Of a stretch of 64,000 bases of DNA, positions 55,201 to 62,367 are shown piece by piece. A program made the translations under genes and the position numbers. Within the stretch, counting starts at the first letter, position 1; every line of letters begins with the position of its first letter. Location: positions 1-64,000 of the forward strand of contig CAWUXE010000007.1 of assembly GCA_963926475.1 (NCBI GenBank). Reading direction: 5' to 3'. The notes below the pieces were generated by a model. The model ran no database searches. It was given only the letters and a program-made list of their open reading frames with translations, and was not told the DNA's origin. This stretch comes from UBA2040 sp002384725 (GTDB lineage: Bacteria > Bacteroidota > Bacteroidia > Flavobacteriales_D > Crocinitomicaceae).

Positions 55201-55454
55201 GTAGCAAATTTTAAATAACGTAGTGCCTCTTGTTTTTTGTCGGCATTGAAAAGCAAACAGGTTCCATATCTATAGTTGTAATCACTGTTTTTCGGGGAAA
55301 GAGATAGCAAACGCAAGTACAAAGGTGTAGCTTGTACGAAATTCTCACTTTTGAAAAGCTTGTTCGCTTCACTTAGGATTTTAGATTCGGTTTGGCCAAA
55401 AAGGGACAGACAAATCATTAAACCTACCATTACATGGGTTAGTTTTTTAATCAT
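49239..55454 (-). CDS. Giant secreted protein: TPR, PD40 propeller, long coiled coil, two SPOR-like domains
   Basis: 2,071 residues from ATG 55454, chosen for its signal peptide (MIKKLTHVMVGLMICLSLFG). Residues about 20-140 are TPR-like (KSENFVQATPLYLRLLSLSP). Residues 155-345 have PD40/WD40-like motifs (GKYLYFSSKGHNSMGGYDVFRS). Residues 350-415 form a small beta domain. Residues about 440-1640 are almost continuous acidic coiled coil with repeating units, each marked by a 'DP' spacer such as TDPVNTTNPF. Two SPOR-like modules follow (about 1663-1745 and 1798-1880; RVQVGAFSKPV, TVQLGVYNRPV). The TPR-PD40 start resembles PorE/SprE-type T9SS proteins; SPOR-like parts suggest peptidoglycan binding. 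Function is inferred only. Confidence 0.82.
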   Translation of the reverse strand: MIKKLTHVMVGLMICLSLFGQTESKILSEANKLFKSENFVQATPLYLRLLSLSPKNSDYNYRYGTCLLFNADKKQEALRYLKFATESPNIDPEAHFYLGKAYHLNYLFIEAVRSYNKFEELVGAKASNDKQIDRLIETCENGRRLLMNYSEMIVFDKKEIEADKFFRLYDTKDIGGTIIVTADYQSKLDKKMGHIPLIFFGKNTTEIFYSSYGEDMADGKQIYRSKRESSGKWGDPQLIKGKVNTKFDEDYCYKSQDGKYLYFSSKGHNSMGGYDVFRSPYDASSDSFGEPENMDFAVSSPDDDIFFLVDANNENGYFASARQSEEGKLYVYKIRVDKLPAQLSIIAGQYESKITQSPAQLKVQVETLEGKVIGQFKSDKNGQIVLSFPTGGQYRYKMNLEGSSEIYIANVNVPIKKDIKPIRQSFVHFMENGSEVVRVLDRFDESVAEKDDILAEVFANKANLDPNADKFDLNSLNNAKEIEEVLASTGAHGMTMNEVASEMEGKAGLIEKKTATQIEIEIAAVKESEIARLENVASTPVLAFSKLTPKEQEISILSEVNVSYLDQKESFEDNSKDNLDEELKLDREILAQLKSEKQKLNPQTQFAKIAAISRLENQIKEDVQENELNLLAFSESRQELLDRLASNYSIESENLNGNQDLTELNKMKAKVALDEALISSLSKEQLKISKLAQDNPNVQSISLKEAQLEELIAEKAQLTASRNEKINELENLVATTDPVNTTNPFAQMDPLIQEKAIQEQIDWTYEEDKNEIAAISNSELEKIQGLIQLDKEAQKKLATEKANFDPVKNAAEIKAIARIEKSIQESLSNNQMSMLALPESDDELISKVARSNSAKRESLYANTSLSELDWKKKEIELDQELLKILANEKDKFERLGSDNPQVPELKEKADEIALLISKNQDELALHEGQLKSIAGQLAITDPIITDPVVDPVMDNLFSQLSKFEQEQNILQTADAGYTAKKENLSNLPNPRRAQLEEGIIADKKMLSEISTMKRNLDSSKDVAKIEAISRIEQKTNQNLYKTELVLASEPESKEAILLRLGNDQHRNIQEVKNSSTLTELEKAEKIIQINNAIISSIEIEKSMLDDFAQENPNVESLSKKSFALSTIINERETENAFLNQEIDKINSDIASINSLNKLRKRFVTAEELRTEVLEGDEGILGDNETTIAGLNVQLKKLESYERELNALDSTYEFYEKTQNADFQSERQLVADELGIIESKKRQASISIGELETEVMGPTISQIQVKYNDASLTKLVNEENELRVAIESDDLTSLKEARKLEKKLLNAIGDRIEKENSITAKIVNSTSVDNEDKLEKLRSLETNSITEKINIELTEKKYKEIAQQSQELEQRAKKSNSPVEQAELLSQALSKQHEASDLLEMSYVDTKIDNLTKGKINSLMTNGELESRKRNLLVEEANNAAQLAEVDAQIKNETNANKQGQLYDQRDELVKKRSGLNEEIAQVDKKISKAPTPGKPTLPENAKTKELTYLEEREIAESKYYKDLSTATYDARFLEKKILDLLNSIDQDKIDAQHLVELSLTNNDKDINKLILKKIATIQDKEIKLEELKAQLKKRQNDLQALMPTDPNTVAKINNLLARSVDPMTKGDAVDYVAIPATGFEILTPTNTAPVAKAKPISAETSIGLMYRVQVGAFSKPVAEDQFNEFTPVSAEKRSNGIFVYMAGYFVGNAKAFEAQKSIRKIGYSDAFVVAYCDGQRITLSEAKRLEETKACAPIQFNQISIQNNAPAPTDTTRIMVTELDYYKAIGAAPAFSVETKKGLFFTVQLGVYNRPVDKKTFKDMSPLITKRLPNGQIRYSTGVYVSIEEAFPKRDQAFEKGITDAFITAYYEGERISLTEAEALLRKDGTGVIEKTAVGIAKDVESRIEATKKLDNDIQEIVKNKMVKGISIQLISKNQYNEFPRDVLNRFNSHASFYYDINDKRIKSNLYSRIDDIPQVYFLRNEIDTTYITDQQRLDKAIKNDLRNVSFEISSTEMGGDMSDMLLRLNYRKEFVQEGESIEVILHDVPPTIAQDISDRLRTLKIRAEVVDPAD

Positions 55455-55504
55455 GGCTGATACTGGTATACTACAGTACATTTTGGTTGCAATCCAGTTC
55501 AATT

Positions 55505-56137
55505 TTATTCTTTTTTCTTGAAAAGAGGCATTTTTGACTCCGTTCGATTTAGCAGTCTTGTAATGTTTTTTCGGTGCGAAAAAATAACGGCAACACTGAG
55601 CACAGCACTAAAAATCAACAAATTACGAGAATCAATGTGAAATCGGTAATGTAGCAAAAGCGGAAAGGTAAGTGCTGCGCATATGGCACCAAGTGAAACA
55701 AAAGAGCTGATTAAGTAGACCGCTAAAAATATTCCCATGGCTATAATTGCTGCTGGTGGATGAAGACCGATAATAATCCCTAGTGATGTTGCCACTCCTT
55801 TTCCTCCATTGAAATTAGCGAAGATTGGAAACACATGACCAAGCACGCAAGCTAAAGAAGTGATTAACTGCACGTTGACCAATATATCCGAGCCCAAGCG
55901 ATCAGGCATGAAAATAAGTGGTAAAACGGATGCAATCAATCCTTTTAGCACGTCTATTGCTAAAACTACGATTCCCGCTTTTTGACCCAAGACTCGGAAG
56001 GTATTCGTTGCACCGGCATTTTTACTTCCGTATTTTCGAACATCAATCCCGAACCAACTCCTACCGACCCATACGGCCGTAGGAATGGATCCTAAAAAAT
56101 AGCCCAAAATCGGATAAAGTATAAAATTCCAAATCAT
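55505..56137 (-). CDS. plsY: Glycerol-3-phosphate acyltransferase PlsY
   Basis: 210 residues, five membrane segments. Family motifs GSIPTAVWVG, GSKNAGATNTFRVLG, FNGGKGVATSLG, and a basic tail (HRKNITRLLNRTE). It transfers an acyl group from acyl-phosphate to glycerol-3-phosphate to start phospholipid synthesis. It lies 1 bp from the giant orphan gene upstream. Confidence 0.95.
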   Translation of the reverse strand: MIWNFILYPILGYFLGSIPTAVWVGRSWFGIDVRKYGSKNAGATNTFRVLGQKAGIVVLAIDVLKGLIASVLPLIFMPDRLGSDILVNVQLITSLACVLGHVFPIFANFNGGKGVATSLGIIIGLHPPAAIIAMGIFLAVYLISSFVSLGAICAALTFPLLLHYRFHIDSRNLLIFSAVLSVAVIFSHRKNITRLLNRTESKMPLFKKKE

Positions 56138-56138
56138 T

Positions 56139-59100
56139 TTATTCTTCTGTCAATTCTAATAACCTTTTAAAGTTTCTAAGGTAAGGATTATCTCCTTCAA
56201 TCAGACCATACTCAAAGTTTTTTGACTTTCGTTTGTCGTCTTTCAGTTCGCTAATTGCAGTTCTAAAATCAGCATCTGAAGACTGCATTCTCATAATTCC
56301 GTTCTTTTTAATCATTGAATAGTCCATGAAATAAAGGGACCCACCTGTTACGGAGAACAGAAAAGTAAACTGATCACTTTGGGCACCGCTATATACTTTT
56401 TGGAAGAAAGCATCGAACTCAATTTTTTTGAACACTGCCTTATCGAAAATATTTACCAAAACGGCTTCCCTTGTCGAAGTCACTATACCTCTTCGGGTGA
56501 ATCTATCGCTATCAAAGCTCTGTAATTGCAAACCTGTAAATGTAATTCCTTCAGAAAGTGAACTTGGAAACTTCTTCACTTCGCCTTTGATAACGTAGTC
56601 CGATTTAAATTTATCGGCCACTTTAGCATCTTCCCATTCAACCAAGGCTTGTTCGATGTTTACTTCTTCGATATCCATAAATGGTATTCCTGGCACCAAC
56701 TTTACTCTTTCACCGACTGCTTCAAACACTTTTTTATCGAGCGTCATTCCAATGTTCATGGTGACATCCATGGTCGTTACTCCGTTGTTTTGATTGTATT
56801 CGGCATTTCCGCAAGTTTTTACATTTACCTCTCCGTAATTCATTCCAAGGTTAATGATGCCACTACCTTTCATGGAACATGTTTCCGAATTCAATGTGAT
56901 GATATTTCCTTTTTCAGTTGGATTTAAAAACTTTTCTTTTGGTCCAATCTGAAACTCTTTCGACATCTTATCATACTGTAACACTCCACTTGCTGAAAGC
57001 ACATTCGGGTCGTCTTTGTCATAAATCTTAGACAAGAAGGTTGGGTAGATCCGAATGCTGTCCGTAGCCTTTGAGTCGCGCCAAACGATACCTGCCGAAA
57101 TCCGGTCACCATCCAAGTTCTTCATCTTGTTGGAAACTGGAATTTGAATAGCTTTCGGGTCAATTTCAGTGTCGAAGGCCAACCAACTTCGCTCAAACTT
57201 AGCACAATTGTGATTCAAACGAGTTGCACCTTGATAATGTACCAATGGAGATGCCGCTTTAACGATTAAATTACCATAATAATCGAAATTTTCGCTTAAC
57301 TTAAAACCTTGCTCCTGACCTATTTTACCTCGTCCAACGGTTTGGTATGAAGTATCCAAACTGATTTTATCCATTGGGACGAAAGTTAGAGTGCCTTCTG
57401 AATCGAAATACGGATAATCACCTACCGCCTCATATGCTCTTCGGCCCGTGATTTCGACCTTCGCTTTAACGAATGTGTGATATTTACTTATATAATTGGC
57501 AACAATTTTAGCTTCAGGTATTGTATCGATCTTCGCTTTTTTACGAATCGTCAATTTCTTATCGACTGGATAAATTCGAGCATCTGCGATATCGATAAAG
57601 TCAATTTTATCGCAATAAATCACTTTTTCAGCAATGGAATACGTCGCTTTTGGCGCTCTGAATTTTAAAGAATCCTGTTTTGGATTGGTCGAAAAGAAGT
57701 TTGGGGTAGCAACATCAACACCAGCATCAAATGAAATATCATTACTACCTTTTTTTTCCATATCAATCTTGTTTTTATCCATGAACCAATTGAAAACATC
57801 CATTTTACATATATACTCATTGATTGGGAAGGCCGCTGTATATGCTCCGCCATTTGAAACAAACACACCCTTTCTATCTTCAAATGAGATATTCGCGCTT
57901 ACATTGTTTGTTTTGAACGTGATTTTTTCCTCGTTTTCTTCTGGATTGGTATTCCGAAGATTGAAATCTGTGGTATCCCCATTAATTTCTTTCGCTTTGA
58001 AGGTGAAATCCTCTGATACAAGCGTTGCTGTCAAGAAGTTCATTAATCCTTCGCCTCTCATTCCTTTTGAGGTTAAAATTGCCGTACCTTTCAAATGAGC
58101 CTGTCCATCAAAGAAACTTAAATCCTCTTTTAATGTAGATTGTACTTTCATTAAATTTTGACCGGGTATATACGCTACTAGCACTTGTTTACCAGTCACA
58201 TTCGGAAACTCAACGCCTGTGCTTACTTCTTTGTTTACAAAATCGGCAAAACCCAATGTACTATCCGGTAAGAACGCCAATGCATTTGACTCTGCCGTTG
58301 CGCTTAAAAATTTGATCGTACCAGCACCTTGCAATCCTGAATTGGAGAGAATAATTTTATTCTCATAATTAGCACTTGTTCCATAAAATGCATGCCCTCC
58401 TGCAGGTGATTTGGTTGAAAAACCTAAAGAATAATCTGGCATGATTCGCACTTGTTCAACAAATTTTGGAAAGATGCCTGCTGAAGTTAATTCTCCATTC
58501 AAACGGAATGATTTTTCGTCGAAATCATCCAAACTATCGATAACAAAGGGTTTCACAGTGAAGAAAAATCGAGTACTGTCATAAGCACCCCGATAAATTG
58601 TTTTTGAATTGTAGAATATCTTGGAATCTTTTGTCGAACTCAGTTTAGGGTAACCAATTATTTTTGTGTCATTTCCCGATCTATTCTTGGGATCATCGAT
58701 TAAAAGTTCGCCTACTATTCCATTTAATTTTGACGATACCTCAATTGCTCGATTACCATCTTGTTCAGACATTGGTTTCACCCTAAAGGTTGTGCTTAAG
58801 GTTTTTGTCAGGTTGAATTTAAATTCATCGTAACGGAATTCAGAAACATCTGCATCCACCTCTAATTTGCCCGCGTTAATATAGCCTTGAAAATCAAAAT
58901 CTCTATTCTTCTTAATTACGACATCATAATTTGTGGGGAAAATGGTCACGTGTTGCCTTTGTGAGATGTCTATTTCGTCCACGGCAAGCAAATGTAAATC
59001 CATTGTTTTCAAATCAAGCTTACCGAAATTGGTCATCTTACGTCGTTCCTCATTAATTTTGTCATAATTCCCCTTTACCGCTTGTAAAAACGGATCTTTC

Positions 59101-60776
59101 GAAATCTCTTCAGCCGAATAATTATTGAGTTTTTTGGGTCGAAGATCTGCTGTAAACATGAGATTATCGTAATCTCTTTTTTGCGCTCGTGCTTCAACAA
59201 AGTTGACTGTTTTCTGATTTATAGAAATGAACTTGTTCTCCGTATCATAGGTTATGAAACCTTGACTCGCCAAGTCTAATAAAAGTGACTTCGCTTGATC
59301 CACTGTTTTACCCAAAGCAGAAGCTGCAACACCCTCTGGAATAGCTCGTTGATCGTTTTTATAGGAATAACTCAATAGCTGTACCAACGGATGGACTGAA
59401 GCCAATCCTTGGATTTGACTATACTGTCTTGAGTTGAAATAATTGTTTGATTCTAATCTAGCTACGCGCTGATATTGGCTCATTCCGGAGTTAAAATCCA
59501 AATTTAAGACCCTAATGTCCTTTACCCAAACAATTTTCGGGATGTACATGTCGACCTCGTGATAAGAGTTTTGAAAAGGAGCTTGACCAATTCCATTGGT
59601 GCTTCTTTGCACTTCGAAGGTGCTGGTTGCATCCGTATAAGTCAAGGATGCGCCAGGATGATAAATTGAATCTTTCTCATGAATTTGCATCCAAAATTCA
59701 GCCTCCTTAGTGGAAACCTTTTCCTCATTGATTACAAAAAGCACTGCTCTTGCAATAACAAAGGGTTTTTTATCTTGAAAAACCGTTATCACGGCAGGCG
59801 CGGCTCTCGTTCCAAAACCTTCGAAATTTCTGCCTTTCATGGCATAACCGCCTACGAAGTCCATGTTTTCTTTTATGTCTTTTATCGAAAGTTTTTGATT
59901 GTAAGAAAAGAACTGTGGAAACAAGTCATCTGTGCTTCTATTCGAAATAAAAGCGCGATCGGTTAATTGACCAATTATGGGCTGATCGAAGTATTCGCTA
60001 TGAAACTTAACACTATCGGTTGAAAAATTAGATGATTTCAGCGCCACTTCATAACTTTTGATTTCGGCGTAGGTCTGACTCTTTGATAAACCAACTTTCT
60101 CCCAAGTAACGGTTCCATTTTGACCTTCCCATTTTTTTAAGTGAGGATCGAAAACCCCATTGGTATTGTTCACCACAATGCTATCAACATAAGGATTTTT
60201 CTTGGCTTCTTTAGAATCACGATTTATTACTCGACAAACCAAATTTCCGCCTGAGAGAATGAATTGTGCCTTGCCATCCGAATCGAAAGAAAACTCTCCC
60301 CCTTCGTAAAACCAAGTAAAATTCGACTGCCTGGTTAGAATCTTTTTAGAAAAGAACGATGAGGACAAATCAATAAAACCTTCAAACTTCTTCACATTTC
60401 TTGCATCCAATAAATCATCTACTGAGATGTGCCAGGCCTCTATACTTGCATTGTTTTGTTTGGAATTGACCAAGGAATACATGGAGAAAACGTAATCGTA
60501 TAATTCTGGATAGGGCTTTAGTTTCTTTTCGAGAATAAGATCAGAGGTAGTAACCATTCTCTTGAACAGCGCCTCTGGGAATGCAGTTCCATCCACCAAC
60601 ATGGCGGGCAACAGTTTTTTCGAGAATTCGTTATGATCACCTTTACCATAATCAGAAAGTGTTTTGTGAAATTCTTTTACAAATTTCTCCCTTTCAGGCG
60701 TAAAACCTTGTCCGAACAAGAAATTGCATTGTACGATTAGCAATGCGATTAGATAAACGTACTTTCTCGAATTCAT
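56139..60776 (-). CDS. Giant hypothetical secreted protein of unknown function
   Basis: 1,545 residues from ATG 60776, which overlaps the prmA stop (TAATG) and gives a signal peptide (KYVYLIALLIVQCNFLFG). The first 400 residues are mixed; the rest is rich in beta strands with recurring 'G.L......F....A.....K...F......A...' units (for example GAGTIKFLSATAESNALAFLP and GEGLMNFLTATLVSEDFTF), suggesting a long repetitive beta fold. No TPR, SPOR or T9SS sorting domain is seen. It is placed between prmA and plsY in one run of genes. I do not recognise the family. Confidence 0.7.
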   Translation of the reverse strand: MNSRKYVYLIALLIVQCNFLFGQGFTPEREKFVKEFHKTLSDYGKGDHNEFSKKLLPAMLVDGTAFPEALFKRMVTTSDLILEKKLKPYPELYDYVFSMYSLVNSKQNNASIEAWHISVDDLLDARNVKKFEGFIDLSSSFFSKKILTRQSNFTWFYEGGEFSFDSDGKAQFILSGGNLVCRVINRDSKEAKKNPYVDSIVVNNTNGVFDPHLKKWEGQNGTVTWEKVGLSKSQTYAEIKSYEVALKSSNFSTDSVKFHSEYFDQPIIGQLTDRAFISNRSTDDLFPQFFSYNQKLSIKDIKENMDFVGGYAMKGRNFEGFGTRAAPAVITVFQDKKPFVIARAVLFVINEEKVSTKEAEFWMQIHEKDSIYHPGASLTYTDATSTFEVQRSTNGIGQAPFQNSYHEVDMYIPKIVWVKDIRVLNLDFNSGMSQYQRVARLESNNYFNSRQYSQIQGLASVHPLVQLLSYSYKNDQRAIPEGVAASALGKTVDQAKSLLLDLASQGFITYDTENKFISINQKTVNFVEARAQKRDYDNLMFTADLRPKKLNNYSAEEISKDPFLQAVKGNYDKINEERRKMTNFGKLDLKTMDLHLLAVDEIDISQRQHVTIFPTNYDVVIKKNRDFDFQGYINAGKLEVDADVSEFRYDEFKFNLTKTLSTTFRVKPMSEQDGNRAIEVSSKLNGIVGELLIDDPKNRSGNDTKIIGYPKLSSTKDSKIFYNSKTIYRGAYDSTRFFFTVKPFVIDSLDDFDEKSFRLNGELTSAGIFPKFVEQVRIMPDYSLGFSTKSPAGGHAFYGTSANYENKIILSNSGLQGAGTIKFLSATAESNALAFLPDSTLGFADFVNKEVSTGVEFPNVTGKQVLVAYIPGQNLMKVQSTLKEDLSFFDGQAHLKGTAILTSKGMRGEGLMNFLTATLVSEDFTFKAKEINGDTTDFNLRNTNPEENEEKITFKTNNVSANISFEDRKGVFVSNGGAYTAAFPINEYICKMDVFNWFMDKNKIDMEKKGSNDISFDAGVDVATPNFFSTNPKQDSLKFRAPKATYSIAEKVIYCDKIDFIDIADARIYPVDKKLTIRKKAKIDTIPEAKIVANYISKYHTFVKAKVEITGRRAYEAVGDYPYFDSEGTLTFVPMDKISLDTSYQTVGRGKIGQEQGFKLSENFDYYGNLIVKAASPLVHYQGATRLNHNCAKFERSWLAFDTEIDPKAIQIPVSNKMKNLDGDRISAGIVWRDSKATDSIRIYPTFLSKIYDKDDPNVLSASGVLQYDKMSKEFQIGPKEKFLNPTEKGNIITLNSETCSMKGSGIINLGMNYGEVNVKTCGNAEYNQNNGVTTMDVTMNIGMTLDKKVFEAVGERVKLVPGIPFMDIEEVNIEQALVEWEDAKVADKFKSDYVIKGEVKKFPSSLSEGITFTGLQLQSFDSDRFTRRGIVTSTREAVLVNIFDKAVFKKIEFDAFFQKVYSGAQSDQFTFLFSVTGGSLYFMDYSMIKKNGIMRMQSSDADFRTAISELKDDKRKSKNFEYGLIEGDNPYLRNFKRLLELTEE

Positions 60777-61615
60777 TATTTTCTTTTTAGTTGTATGGCT
60801 GCCCACGTTTCTTTGTTCCATTTCTTTTCTAGTTCGAAACCAAACTTTTCAACGTGAGATAACAAATCAGTTACATCCGTATCAAAAAAACCGCTCAGAA
60901 CAATACGTCCACCGGCACATAGTGATTTATCATATTGTTCGAATTGCGCTTTTAATACGTTTTTATTGATATTGGCAAGAATCAATCCAAATTCTCTATC
61001 CTGAAGCAAATCAACATCGCCATGCAAAGTTTCTATGCACGAACATTGATTTCTAATGGCATTCTCTCGGGTGTTTTCAGCCGACCATTCTTCAATATCA
61101 ATAGCTAGAATGTTTTTTGCTCCAAGTTTTTCCGCAACAATCGCCAAAATGCCAGTACCTGCTCCCATGTCTAAAACAGAATTGAGAAGTTCTCCTAACT
61201 CGAACAAGGCTTTGCTCATCATCCAAGTGGTTTGGTGGTGCCCTGTGCCAAAGGACATTTGCGGTTGAATTTCTACGACCATTCCCTTTCGGTTGGCTTT
61301 GTCATGAAAAGGCGCAATGATCGTTAGCAAATCATCCACTTCAACAGGATGAAAATCAGATTCCCACTTCGCATTCCAATTTTGATGGGGTATCAATTCA
61401 GATTTCACCTTCACTTCAATATCATTGGTTTTGGCCCACGATTCGATTTTGATAATTATTTCGTCTTGATTAATATCAGACGCGTCCGCATAAGCAATAA
61501 TCCCAGTTGTATTTTCTTCAAAGGCATTGCAGCCCTCTTCTACTAGCCATGTTACGGCAATTTCTGACCAAGGTTGAATTGGATTTATATCAATATGTAA
61601 GGCAATACTGTCCAT
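60776..61615 (-). CDS. prmA: Ribosomal protein L11 methyltransferase
   Basis: 279 residues. SAM motif LDMGAGTGILAIVAEKLG, IDIEEWSAENTRENA, LANINKNVL, and QPQMSFGTGHHQTTWMM, the substrate-site segment typical of PrmA. It trimethylates L11 lysines. It abuts tpiA (stop to start without a gap). Confidence 0.95.
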   Translation of the reverse strand: MDSIALHIDINPIQPWSEIAVTWLVEEGCNAFEENTTGIIAYADASDINQDEIIIKIESWAKTNDIEVKVKSELIPHQNWNAKWESDFHPVEVDDLLTIIAPFHDKANRKGMVVEIQPQMSFGTGHHQTTWMMSKALFELGELLNSVLDMGAGTGILAIVAEKLGAKNILAIDIEEWSAENTRENAIRNQCSCIETLHGDVDLLQDREFGLILANINKNVLKAQFEQYDKSLCAGGRIVLSGFFDTDVTDLLSHVEKFGFELEKKWNKETWAAIQLKRK

Positions 61616-62365
61616 TTATAGTGCTTCTGAAATTTGAATAAAGGATTCCGACTTCAAAGAAGCACCACCTATTAATCCACCGTCCACATTCGGACACGCG
61701 AAAAGCTCTTTGGCATTCTCTGGGGAACAACTTCCTCCATATAATATAGAAATTTTATTGGCAATATCAATATCGTATTTCTCTGCAATCCAACTTCTTA
61801 TAGCTGCATGCATGTCTTCTGCTTGCTGCATGGATGCTGTTTTTCCTGTTCCAATTGCCCAAACTGGCTCGTAAGCTACAGTTGCAAAAAGAATATCTTC
61901 TTTTGAAAGATGGAACAAGCTTTCCTCCAATTGTTTTTTGACAAAATCCAGCTCTTGACCTGCCTCACGAATCGTTAAAGGTTCACCACAACAGAAGATA
62001 AATGGACTTCTCTGTTCAATACTTGCATCTACTTTTTCCTTAAGGAAATCGGCATGTTCACCAAAGTACGCTCTTCTTTCTGAGTGACCGATAAGTAAAT
62101 AATCTGCTCCCACAGATTTTGCTTGAGTTACCGATATTTCACCTGTAAAGGCACCACTTTTAGAAGGATAGAAATTTTGTGCACCGACTAAAACATGGTT
62201 GTCCTTCAATTCGTTGAATCGACTAATGTATATAGACGGTGGAAATACGATAACCTGAACATGCGAAGGCCAATCCGTTTTGATAATCAGCTCATTGAAC
62301 AAGGCTTCCGCCTCATTGGGCAACAAATTCATTTTCCAGTTTCCTGCTACTATTCTTTTTCTCAT
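61616..62365 (-). CDS. tpiA: Triose-phosphate isomerase
   Basis: 249 residues from ATG 62365, the start that gives RKRIVAGNWKMN at the N-terminus; an in-frame ATG at 62395 would add ten residues and overlap the upstream gene. Catalytic His in IGHSERR, Glu in AYEPVWAIGTGK, and LYGGSC at the end. Interconverts DHAP and glyceraldehyde-3-phosphate. It follows the BT_3928-like gene by 2 bp. Confidence 0.97.
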   Translation of the reverse strand: MRKRIVAGNWKMNLLPNEAEALFNELIIKTDWPSHVQVIVFPPSIYISRFNELKDNHVLVGAQNFYPSKSGAFTGEISVTQAKSVGADYLLIGHSERRAYFGEHADFLKEKVDASIEQRSPFIFCCGEPLTIREAGQELDFVKKQLEESLFHLSKEDILFATVAYEPVWAIGTGKTASMQQAEDMHAAIRSWIAEKYDIDIANKISILYGGSCSPENAKELFACPNVDGGLIGGASLKSESFIQISEAL

Positions 62366-62367
62366 AA

